From Tilletiopsis washingtonensis (taxonomy: Eukaryota; Basidiomycota; Exobasidiomycetes; Entylomatales), in contig NW_020312003.1 of NCBI RefSeq assembly GCF_003144115.1, forward strand, positions 222,153 to 286,152: a DNA stretch of 64,000 nt. Reading direction: 5' to 3'. This document shows positions 54,629 to 64,000 of this stretch, piece after piece (the stretch's first letter is position 1; every line of letters starts with the position of its first letter). The translations under genes and the position numbers were made by a program. Under the pieces are notes generated by a model. That model saw nothing but the letters and a program-made list of their open reading frames with translations, ran no database searches and was not told the DNA's origin.

Positions 54629-55355
54629 GGGGCCGGGGCGCGAGAGCATGCACAGCAGCAACCCAGGGCGCACGCGCGCCGGGACGGCCGCCGCCGCCCG
54701 TCCGAGCGCAGGCGTGGTGTAATGAACCGTTCACGAGCTTCCAGGATGCGTGCACGACGACGGCGAGCCGCGCTGAGAGCTCACGCGGGAGTAGGCGATA
54801 CCGCCGGCGTGCGTGTGCGGCCCGCGCCGGCGCGGCATCGGGGTCTGGGATCGGCAGGGCGGCTCGATCTGCTGCACGGCGACGTCAGCCGCCTAGGTGC
54901 AGACGCGTCACGCCTCGCTCGCGTTGGGCCTGGCAGCGTCTCGCACGCGACTCTGCATTCGCTGCTGCTGCCGCTGCTCGGGGCCTGCCGGAGGCAGATG
55001 CAGCCGCTCTGTCCCCTCGTGCTCACGACTGAGCTGCAAAAATGCAGGATCGGCGCTATGATGGCGCACCATCCCCCGCACTGCAGGCTGGGTGCTGGGC
55101 CTGCGCTGCGAGGGCGCAGATCCCTCCGACATGCGCAGCGGCAGGCGCCAGAGCAAGTGCTTGCCGTGGTGTCACGCCAGGTCGCCGGCTTTGTGCCAGA
55201 TCTCGTGCGGGGAAGCCCATGGCGAGGACCTCACACGAGGAGGTCACAGCTTGACTCTGCTCCTCCATCTGCTGCTCTCTCCTGCTCCCCTCTGCTTCTC
55301 ACCGCCCTCGCCGCCTCTCTCTGCACGCCTCGGACACCCCGGACGCCTCCGCGCG
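54629..55355. promoter_or_regulatory. Spacer between G6PDH and the surface-protein gene
   Basis: 727 bases between tandem + strand genes. It holds the G6PDH 3' end and the promoter of the next gene; the last 100 bases are strongly C/T-rich (CTCCT, CTCTC steps). No gene is seen. Confidence 0.5.
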
Positions 55356-55959
55356 ATGCACGTCTTTCGCCCCTTCTTTCTGCTCGCCTCGCTCGCCGCA
55401 GCTGCTGCGGCGCAGTCCACCATCACTCTGGCGTCCACGGCGGGAGTGCCGGCTACCCAGAACGGTCAGTGCCTCCGTGCCGGCATGCTGCCTCGCCGTC
55501 TCGTGTGCTGACGCGCAGGCACAGTCGGCAACGGCGACAGCACGGCCACCTTCGCGGCCCCCAGCTCCTCTACAGCCTCTTTCGCCTCCGCTCCTTCCAG
55601 CACACGTGTGTTCTCAGTGCTTGGAGCGAATGCGTCTCGCTGCGGCCATTGACACTCTGCACGCAGCTGTGGCCACGCCCTCGGTGACGCTGACGGGCTC
55701 CGAGCTCTCGGCATACGAGGCGTCGATCTCGACGCGCAACGCGCAGGTGTCGGGCATGACGGGCATCGGCAACATCATCGGCATCTCCTCCCTCGGACCC
55801 GGCTATGCCGAGTCCACCAGCAACACTGCCTCCGCAGCGGCGTCGAGCTCCAGCGGCAGCAGCGGCAGGACCGACGGCGCCGTGGGCGCAGCGTCGAGCG
55901 GCGTGGCGGCGTGGGCCGGGCTCGGCTTCGCGGCTGTGGTTGCTGCAGTCGTGCTCTAA
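55356..55959 (+). CDS. Small Ser/Ala-rich GPI-anchor-type surface protein
   Basis: Three exons of about 140 residues in total: from 55356 to about 55464, about 55520-55607, and about 55671-55959. A signal peptide is clear (MHVFRPFFLLASLAAAAAAQ). The mature part is Ser/Thr/Ala-rich with a central block TPSVTLTGSELSAYEASIS and MTGIGNIIGISSLGPGYAES. The C-terminus has a Ser/Gly spacer and a terminal hydrophobic segment (WAGLGFAAVVAAVVL), as in GPI-anchored wall proteins. The second intron boundary (C|GTGTGT...ACGCAG) is the least certain. I do not recognise a named family. Confidence 0.65.
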
Positions 55960-57379
55960 GCAGGCGCATTGCTGCATACCCCTCTGAAGCGTATCTGTCG
56001 TCCTCTTGAGGTGGCGTCTCGCCTATACCCAGCACGCACGCCCTGAGCTGCGCGTGCCGCCTCCGCCCGAGATTGCCGCGCGCCGCGCCGCGCCTTCTCC
56101 TCGAGCGTGCGACATCCTTCCCCTTCGTCCTCTCTGCCTGCATTCCATCTCCACCTGGACCTTTCGCTATTGTGCTCAAAATCTAGCTGTATATCCCTGC
56201 TTGAGATCGACGGCAGCTACGGCGCCTCCGTGGGCATGGCTGGCTCTGGGCAGCGACATGGTACATCGTGGAAGTGCGAGTTGCAACGCATCAAGCACAT
56301 GGTTGGCCGTGTCGCCAGCGCGCGTTTGGTCACGGCTGCGCTCGGCACCACCAGCAACGTGTCTGCAGAGGGCCGCTGAAGACGCTTGCGAGCACGAGGC
56401 TGGGTGTCCAGCTCGGCAGTCTTCTTTGTCGAGCGTCCGAGAGGGACGTTCACGCTGCACCACGGCACGGATGGCGGTCCTCGCCCGCCGCGAACGAGGC
56501 CCGGCGCATCGGCCGAGCAGCTCGGATCCGCGGAATCGTGCCGCACGCCGCGCACAAGCAGCAAGCCGGCGCCGTGTGGGCGCTGCGCCGACGCCGCCGA
56601 GCTTTGGCCCGCACGACGCCCACGCGCAGCGCACGGCGTCATGCATGAGTGATCCGCACCTTCCGCCGCAGCAGGCTGTCGCGGCCGTGGCTGGCGCTAC
56701 CATCTTATTGCGAAATGAGCATCGCAGGTCGCGCTGCGCATGCTGAGAGGATGAGTCCCGCAGCAGTTATGACTGGCAAGAGAGGCTTTCAGCACGAGAC
56801 GAGCGGCGGCGGCGAGGCGAGGCGAGGAGCGCGGGCCGTTGGGCGTGCCGCGGCAGAGGAGGCGGCGCGCCGCGGTATCACAGACAAGCGCCGCTCGGCG
56901 GCAGCCCCTCCAGGGCAGGGCCTCATCAGCATCCGCACCCGCTGCCGCAGCACGGCGTGATGGCTGCGAAGGTGAAGAGCAGCAGCGGCGGTAGGGCGAG
57001 CAGCTGCCGCTGGGCGAGGCGGAGCAGCTCCTGTATGTGTGCGCCGACTGGCGCCCGACACGGCGGCATGGCGGCGCGGCGGGCGCTGCGAGACAGACGC
57101 TGTGCCTGAGCCGCGCGCGCCGGGGGCAGAGGCGCGCCGTGCGGAGAGAGAGCCGCCGCCGTGCGCGCCGCGCCGCCGCCGTTCGCTGAGCTTGCGCCTC
57201 GCGCGCGGGCCGCTCCTCGCCGCCCATCCTCGATGCCGGCTTCTCTCTAAGCTCTCTCCCTCTTCGTCCCCTGCGGTCTCGTGTGAGCACCTCGCCGCAC
57301 CCCTCCGCTCGCCACCTCCTCCGACGTGTGCGAGCGCGCCAGCCGTGGCGACGCCGCTGCACCGAGCACCGCGTCCGTC
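55960..57379. promoter_or_regulatory. Upstream region of the Msb1-like gene
   Basis: 1,420 bases between tandem genes. The overlapping open frames are Arg/Ala/Pro-rich on both strands and have no coding character. The 140 bases before 57380 are C/T-rich with CTCTCTCCCTC, a likely promoter. No gene is seen. Confidence 0.45.
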
Positions 57380-60300
57380 ATGCCCACCCTCTTCGCCCGG
57401 CGCAGCAAGGGGCCGTCCAGCAACGGCCTCTCGTCGCTGCGCTTCAACCAGCACCAGCCCGTGTCGTCGGCGGACCTGCTGCAGAGCGCCGCAGGCGACC
57501 AGGATGCGCGCCCGCTGCCGCCCGTGCCCTTCGAGCTGCCGCCGCAGGGCACCGACTACTCGATCCCCTCGCACGACTCCTTCAAGATGCACGAGTTCGG
57601 CGCCCTGCCGCCGCCGCGTGACATCGACGAGAAGCCACTGCCGCTGCCGGCACCGCAGCAGCAGCAGCAGCAGCGAACAGCACGCTCGATGACTTCGCGC
57701 TCGACCATGCCGATCGCGTCGCTGCGCCCGGCCGTCAGTGCCGCGACGATCAGCGCCGGCGGCCCGCCCACGCGGGCCAAGACTCGCTCCAGCATGGCCA
57801 GCGGCTACTCCACCGGCATCACTCACTCCGGCTTCGGCCACCTCTCGGGGCGTGCCTCCCTCGAGCACGTCGAGCCGTACTCCTACGGCTACTGCCACGC
57901 CAGTCTCGATGCGCAGGTGGACATTGCCGTCGTCGTGCAGCTCGTGGGCGCGCTGGGAGAGCAGATTCGGCAGCGGGGTGAGTGGCAGCCGCAGGTCATG
58001 CGGGTCCTCGCTGCAGCTGGACCTGTCGCGCATGCGCTCATGTGCCGCTCTCGCAGGCCTGGACTCGCCTCTGATCTTCTCCTCGATGGCGCTCGACGTC
58101 TCGGCGAGCAACACCTGCTCGCTGATCCGCTCCTTCATGTCCTCGCACTCGGCAGCGGCAGCGAGCTCGCGATCGCGCGGCATGCCTCCTTCGGCCCTGC
58201 CTGCCGCGTTCCTGAGCGAAATCCGCTTCGCGAATCCGCACGATCTCGCTGCGATGCTGAAGTGGGCGCTGGCACGGCTCGGCCGCGTCTTTGCCGTGCC
58301 TGTGCCGGCAGTGCCCGGCGAGGGCCCGAACCGCAAAGGCGTGGTGGAGGAGGACACGATCTTCGTGCAGCAGCGCGGCTTCTTGCAGCTTGATGCGTAC
58401 CTCTCATGGCGCGAAGACGAGCGGAGTGAGTGCTGCGATCTCACCCCGCCTAGCGCTGTGCTCATGCGACCATGCAGCCCGGCAATTTCCGGTCACTGCG
58501 TTCACGTCCTTCGTCGATGCGGTGATGGACCCCGCGGCAGCCGCACTGCTGCGCGCCCTGCTCTCTCTGCTCTCCTCGACGGCGGCATACAGCCTGAAGA
58601 ACGGCATGACGCCGTCCAAGCTGGCGCGGCTGTTCGGGCCTCTGATCTTCGGCCTGCCCGAGGATGAGACATTCGAGCGGACGTACGATGCGTTCGTGCG
58701 CGCCAGCAACGCCACGGAGCACCTGCTGCTGGCCTACATCCGCGATGCGTCCAGCACCGAATCGCTGCCGGTCCGCCTGAACGACCATCTGCGAGGCTAT
58801 CCGTCCATGCTCTCGAGCGACATCAGCCGCCCGGCGCGGCACGTGCGCGGCGTGCCCGTGACGCAGATCGAGCGCGTGGTGCGCCTCTACAGCGCGGACC
58901 TCGTGCAGAGCGCATGCGAGCTGGACCTGAGCGCCACCTGCGAGGAGTGGGCTGCGTGCTGCAGCACTCAGGAGAGCCTCGGCCGCGAGCCGCAGCTGTC
59001 CGATCGCTTCCGGAAGCTGCTGAACTTCAGAGGAAGCGCTGTCCATGCTCGGAGAAGCGAGGCCAGCAACGGCGCGGGCAGCAGCTTGCTCGTTCGACAG
59101 CTCTCATCGCACTCCAACGGCCGCTCGACCGAGTCCGAGCTCGAGACGCACGGCTCGCTCGCCTCCAAGACATGGTCCGACTTCTCGCTCGACGGCTTCG
59201 CGGCGCCCGACAAGTCGAAGCTCGCCTTCGATCTGCGCGAAAGCGAGCGCAAGGCGCGCATCGAGAATCGCGGCACCGTCAAGTGGTCGCAGTTTGAAGA
59301 GACGGGCTTCGTCGCCACAGACGAGGGCCTGCGAGAGGTGCTGAGCTTCGACGACGGGCTGCAGGAGGACATGGCACGCTGGCCTGGCGAGCGCGCCCAG
59401 ATGCTCGAGAAGATCCGCGCCCAGGCGAGCAAGCTGCCGCCGTTCCCCTACGACACTGCGCCGCACTGCGTTGCGAGCCCGCTGCGCGGCGAGATCTCGA
59501 CCCTTGGCGCGGGCCAGTGGAACGAGACGCCCATCTCGCGCATGGACGAGATGTTCCCCGAGGTCGTGGCCGACTTTCTGCTTGGCAATGGCTGGAGCAA
59601 CCGCGACGAGCTGACGCATCGCAACGCCAACTTCGTCGTCGTGCAGTACAAGAGCCGCGCCGCGCCAGAAGTGCAGGAGGCCTCGGCAGACTCGACGCTC
59701 GGCGACCAGTCGCTCCTCTCGCGCAACGGCGAGGCGCCCGTCGATGACCGCACCAAGGCGGCGTGGTTCATCGTGCAGGAGCTCGTGCCGTCGCAGTACC
59801 GCGCGGACCTCGATGCCGCGGGACGGCACAAGGGTCGCAGCAAGCCCAGCCTGCGCAAGCTGAACATCTTCAAGCGCGTGCGTCGGGAGCGCGATGAGAA
59901 TCAGCCCGCCGACCCGCACGATCCGTTCACTGCCGGCGCAGGTGGGGCCACGCGGCATCTGCGCATTCATGGCCCGACCAGCCCGGCGCTGAGCAGCAAC
60001 GGAGCGATGGCGGCGGATCTCGAGCGCGCGGGCACCTACGCCTCGTTCCGCACCCAGACGCAGCGGCGCACCGACGCCGGAGTGCCGCCCGGCATGACGT
60101 ATGAGCCCGGTCCCGACTTCATGGAGACCAGCTCGAGCAGCATCCTGCACTCGCTGCGGTCCAAGACGAAGCGGGGACGTGGACGAGGCGCCGACGAGGC
60201 AGCTTTGCCAAGCGCACCGCCGCAGCAAGGCATTGCGCACACTCAGTACGACTCCTTCTCCTCGTCGGACTTCGAGACTCGCAGTCTGCACGATCCCGAG

Positions 60301-61993
60301 CTCGACGAGCTCACGGCCAGCGATGACTACACGGTGCGGCGCAAGAACCCACTGGCGCGGCGTCACGAGCGGCGCGAGAGCAAGGACGACGCGTGGATCG
60401 ACGTGCTGAGCAAGGCAAACGGCTTTCGCATGGCGGGTCAGGATGCCGATGTCTCGCCGATGCGGAGGGGCACGCGTCAGCAGCTCGCCTCTGCCGGCGA
60501 ACCCGGGCCCAGCCGCGCAGCACTTCCGAACCTGCAGCTACCTCCGCGCGATGCGAGTCTCAATGACTCGCTACGCAACACGCCGACGCAAGAGACCTTC
60601 AATGAGGACGCGCGGCAGGGCACCGCAACGCAGGCTGTCGTTCGCGATGCGGCTCCAGCGACAGGCGTGGTCCCTCCCGCTGCGGCCATTGCCGCAGCAG
60701 GCTGGTCTCTCGAGCCTGCGCCCGAGCCAGAGCGCCGCAACATGCTACGGCCTGCCGTGCCCGAGCGCCGCTCCTCGTCGATCTCGGAAGACGCGTCTGG
60801 CTCGTCGAGCAGGCCGATGGACCTCACACCACCTGCCGCTGCGCCTGTGCCTTTGCCGCCCAGCGAGCCGAGGCAGCATGCACCAGTGCTCCCCGCACCG
60901 GCACTCCGTCCTGTGGACTCGCCAGACCGGTCACAGTCGGTCACCCCGGTCGCAGGGAAGACTTCTCCGCCCCCTGCGCCAGCAAGTGCCGCCGCACCGA
61001 CGTCTACCGCGAAGGAGCCGCCTGCTGTGCCGTCGCCGGATGTCTCTCCTGTCGCTGTGCGCCGAATCGTGCCGCCCATGCCGGGCCCGGGTGCGACTGC
61101 GGCCGAGAAGGAGCTGGCACGTGCGGCGCGCATCGAGGCAGCCAAGGAGAGAGCGCGCGAGCTCCGAGCTGGCCTCAAGGACGTTCGCCCTCTCCCTGTC
61201 GAGCCAAAGGAGGCCGCAGAGGCTCGACCTGCACCCTCGCCTGCCACAGACCGACCGGACCCCTTCTCCAAGAACCCGACCTCTGGACGCGTGGCGGCGA
61301 TCGCTGGCAAGTTCGGCGGCCCGGCCAAGGCTCGTCTCGGCTCGATGTCGCCGACCAACGGCCAGCCGACCTCGCCGCCGGCTCTCTCTGCCGTCGCAAG
61401 CAGCGAGCCTGCTTCTCCGTCTCCCGTGCGCGCCGGCCTGCCCTCGGCGCTGCTGAGCGGCCTGCCGGCACAGGCGCTGTCCTCCGTGAGCTCGCCCGTG
61501 TCCGCAACTCAGCCCGAGCCAAAGATCGCGCAGCCCATGGCTGGCTGGACCGCCACTGCAGACGCAGGTGCAAAGAGCCCTGCACCGGCCGCGCAGGGCT
61601 GGACGCTCGCCGACCCCGAGGCGCCGCCGTCGCCGCGCATGCGCGAGTCGCTCGACAGTGTTCTGCCGGACAGCGACTCGATCTACCCCGACGACGCGGC
61701 GTCGAACTACTCGCGCTCGACGGACGACGGCGGCGAGCCGGGCGGCCGCTCGAGCGCCTTCTTCGCCTCGCGCCCCGACTCGATGCTGTCGGAGAACGGC
61801 TTTGCGGCGGATGCGCTGCGCAGCGAGGAGGAGGACCGGGCGATGGAGCTGCGGCGCGAGCCCTACCAGCCGGGCATGCCCCTCGACAACGTCGCCGAAG
61901 AGGTGAGCAGAGCAGCAGACGAGGCTGTCCATCGGAAAGCTGACCCGTGCGCCGCAGTCTGAATCGATGCTCAGCGGCTCCAACGGGCGCTAG
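57380..61993 (+). CDS. MSB1: Msb1/Mug8-domain polarity protein
   Basis: Msb1-type proteins work with Rho and Cdc42 signalling in bud growth and have a RhoGAP-like fold. After a low-complexity start with a polyglutamine run, the Msb1-Mug8 domain covers about residues 170-480 over three exons: [98 protein letters not shown] and [20 protein letters not shown]. Further structured blocks occur around [31 protein letters not shown] and [20 protein letters not shown]. The remaining 600 residues are Pro/Ser/Ala-rich with a charged helix near the middle. A short last exon after the intron at about 61902-61958 ends SMLSGSNGR. About 1,470 residues. The open frame continues past that donor; splicing is preferred because the donor and acceptor are canonical. 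Confidence 0.88.
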
Positions 61994-62376
61994 CTGCGCC
62001 AGCGAGCCGCAGCGCGGAGCGGAAGCCACGCCCACGCTCCTTGAACTTCCGAGCTGCACATCATATACCATCCTTGTCCATCTCACCTGCGTGATGCTGC
62101 TTCTGTTGCGCGACGCTCGGCCGTTGGCTGAGGGCTGGGCACGCAGAGCGGGTGTGGCGGAGACGGACACAGCGCAGCCGCGCGCGCGCTGTGACGCGTT
62201 AAGTGCCGCGAGACGCGTCGGGCTGCGCGCGGCGCGCGGCGGTGTTGCACGGCCGAGGCGGCGGGGGGCAACAGCAGGTGCAGCGCCTGCTCCACTTTCC
62301 CTTCCCCATCTGCACATCTCCTCCTCGCCACGCCGGCGCCAGTCTCTCCGTGGCGCACAGCTGCCCTCCTGCAGCC
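61994..62376. promoter_or_regulatory. Promoter region of RFC5
   Basis: 383 bases between tandem genes. Contains two ACGCGT boxes (listed separately) and a C/T-rich stretch from 62290 to the ATG. Confidence 0.55.
62194..62218. promoter_or_regulatory. Paired MluI cell-cycle boxes (ACGCGT)
   Basis: ACGCGT occurs at 62194-62199 and 62213-62218, 19 bases apart and about 160-180 bases before the RFC5 start codon. This palindrome is the MBF binding site that drives G1/S transcription of DNA replication genes in yeasts. The match to the downstream gene's role supports it; binding is not shown. Confidence 0.55.
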
Positions 62377-63949
62377 ATGCTCTACGTCGACAAGCACCGC
62401 CCGCGTGCGCTCACCGAGCTGCACTACCACCAGACGCTCTCCGACCGCCTCGTCGCCCTCGTGCGTGGCACAGTGGCGCCGGCTGGCCGCGCATCACTGA
62501 CTCCTGCCGCGCGCATGCTCTGCAGGCAGCACACGATGACTTTCCGCACATGCTCTTCTACGGGCCCAGCGGCGCAGGCAAGAAGACGCGCATCATGTGT
62601 CTGCTGCGCGAGCTCTACGGCCCGGCGACGGCGAAGGTGAGTCCGGCGCAGGGCGGAGCGCGGAGCCGTCTCTTTGCCGTAGGCCCGCTGCTGATGCGTG
62701 GCCCGCACTGCAGCTCAAGATCGACCAGCGCGTCTTCCTCAACCCGAGCAAGCGCAAGATCGATGTCAACGTCGTGAGCTCAAACTACCACATCGAGCTG
62801 ACGCCCAGGTGAGTGCAGGGGCGTGCGGGTGGCAGGCGACTGGACAGGCAAGGATGGCGCGAGCAACGGAGGAGGGGCCAGGGTGGAGCGAGCAACGGAG
62901 GAGGGTCGCTCGCCGGCACGAGCGGCTGTCTTGCGAGGAGGCTTGAGCAAAGCTCGCCACTCTGCTCCCGGCTGAAAGGCGGAGCCGTTTGGACGTCCTC
63001 GCCAGAGCTGATGCGCCCGCTTCTGCTCAGTGATGCGGGTGGCTACGACCGGCTGGTCATTCAGGACATCCTGAAGGAAATTGCGCAGACGCAGCAGGTC
63101 GACACGAATGCGAAGCATCGCTTCAAGGGTGAGTCTGGCGCTTTGCTCGCAATGCAGCGTCGCGCTGACCCTGGCGCAGTGGTGGTGATCAACGAGGCGG
63201 ACTCTCTCTCGCGCGACGCGCAGTCGGCGCTGCGCCGCACGATGGAGAAGTACATGGGCAACCTGCGCCTGATCCTGTGCTCCACAAGCACATCACGCAT
63301 CATTGCGCCGATCCGCTCCCGGTGTCTCTTGATGCGCGTCGGTGCTCCGTCTGAGGCTGAGGTGAGTGCAGCTGTGCCGTGTGTTGCGGCCGCGCGGAGC
63401 TCACGTTCCTCTACTGCAGATGACGGCCGTCCTGCGCCACGTCGCCAAGCGCGAGTCGTTCACGCTGCCCGACAAGGTGGCGTCGCAGATCTTCCAGGAC
63501 TCGTGCGGCAACCTGCGCAAGGCGATTCTCGTGTTGGAGGCGCTGCGCATGCAGTCGTGAGTGCGCCGTCGGTGCCTGTCAGTCCAGTGCTCATCTGCGT
63601 CGCTCCGACCACAGGCCCGACCTCACGGGCGACCTCTCCATCGCCAAGCCAGACTGGGAGACGTTCGCGATGAACACGGCCGACCTGATCACGGGGGAGC
63701 AGACGCCCGCGCGGCTGCTCGAGGTGCGCGGCAAGCTGTACGAGCTGCTGGTGCACGCCATTCCCGCGCGCCTCATCATCAAGACGATCACGGACCAGCT
63801 CGTGCGTCGCGTCGACGAGAACCTGCGGGCACACATCGTGCAGAAGGCGGCCTTCTATGTGAGTGGCCCTGCTCTCGTCTGGCCCGTGCTCTGCTCACAC
63901 GCCGGCCTCTGCCACAGGAGATTCGCTGTCGTCAGGGCAACAAGGCCAT
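62377..63949 (+). CDS. RFC5: Replication factor C subunit (yeast Rfc5 / human RFC3), partial
   Basis: Clamp-loader subunit that helps load PCNA. The start [18 protein letters not shown] is typical. The P-loop is the family's altered form, [20 protein letters not shown], as in yeast Rfc5, followed by [20 protein letters not shown]. Then come [20 protein letters not shown], the Walker B region [20 protein letters not shown], the sensor/SRC motif [15 protein letters not shown], and the collar helices. Nine exons are visible. The visible end [11 protein letters not shown] followed by TGA is probably not the true end: AT|GTGAGC at 63949/63950 is a good donor, and family members continue about 20 residues after NKA(I/M). 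The final exon would lie beyond the right edge. Confidence 0.92.
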
Positions 63950-64000
63950 GTGAGCTGCAGAGATGTGCCAGCGACCTGCTCGACTGACAGCGCCACCTCT

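Noticed and set aside
1-64000. A biosynthetic, defence or mobile-element cluster.
   Set aside because: No transposase, integrase, reverse transcriptase, polyketide or peptide synthase, or terminal repeat was found; the genes are scattered housekeeping functions.

Overview
The window is 64 kb of GC-rich nuclear DNA from a fungus. Nearly every gene is broken by short introns, mostly 50-70 nt with a minority of 190-530 nt. They start GTGAGT (sometimes GTGCGT), carry a CTGAC or CTAAC branch site 10-25 nt from the end, and finish CAG. A basidiomycete is indicated by a macrophage-activating-glycoprotein-type secreted protein, an Msb1/Mug8-domain protein and the intron style. The Ustilaginomycotina are my best guess, but that placement is inference. 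I see no mobile element, virus relic, CRISPR array, rRNA or tRNA.

Layout, left to right: tail of a + strand gene (to 219); NAD kinase (-, 346-4075); citrate synthase (-, 4640-6801); PP2A scaffold subunit (+, 7869-10203); a multi-pass membrane protein (-, 10438-11507); aprataxin-like HIT protein (+, 11729-13569); a small probably mitochondrial protein (-, 13862-14399); DPH7 diphthamide WD40 protein (+, 14640-16314); GID/CTLH RING subunit RMD5 (-, 16447-18353); mitochondrial PP2C Ptc7 (+, 19975-22623); WDR48/Bun107 (-, 23044-27313); TOM70 (-, 28227-30628); SUMO (+, 31284-31973); Smi1/Knr4 (-, 32855-35287); proteasome beta6 (-, 36847-37911); Rpr2-type RNase P/MRP protein (+, 38138-38923); quinone oxidoreductase (-, 39063-40487); DUF2470 membrane protein (+, 40791-41717); FIG4 phosphoinositide phosphatase (-, 41797-45544); secreted glycoprotein (-, 45940-47174); unknown large protein (+, 48265-51642); glucose-6-phosphate dehydrogenase (+, 52572-54628); GPI-type small surface protein (+, 55356-55959); Msb1-like protein (+, 57380-61993); and the clamp-loader subunit RFC5 (+, 62377 to beyond the right edge).

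These are housekeeping genes, not a cluster. NADPH supply (NAD kinase, G6PDH) and use (quinone oxidoreductase), protein turnover (SUMO, proteasome, GID ligase, WDR48) and mitochondrial function (TOM70, Ptc7) recur, but nothing in the layout suggests co-regulation beyond shared divergent promoters.

The most striking signal is splicing. Citrate synthase needs a 3-nt exon (5535-5537) and TOM70 a 7-nt exon (28372-28378) to keep conserved protein sequence and frame. Each microexon lies between two normal-sized introns that have their own branch sites. DPH7 probably starts with a 16-nt coding exon, and two introns use the rare GC donor GCGAGT. Other points of interest are an aprataxin whose zinc-finger cysteines are replaced, a 530-nt intron with a GNRA hairpin in the GID ligase gene, and paired MluI cell-cycle boxes upstream of RFC5.
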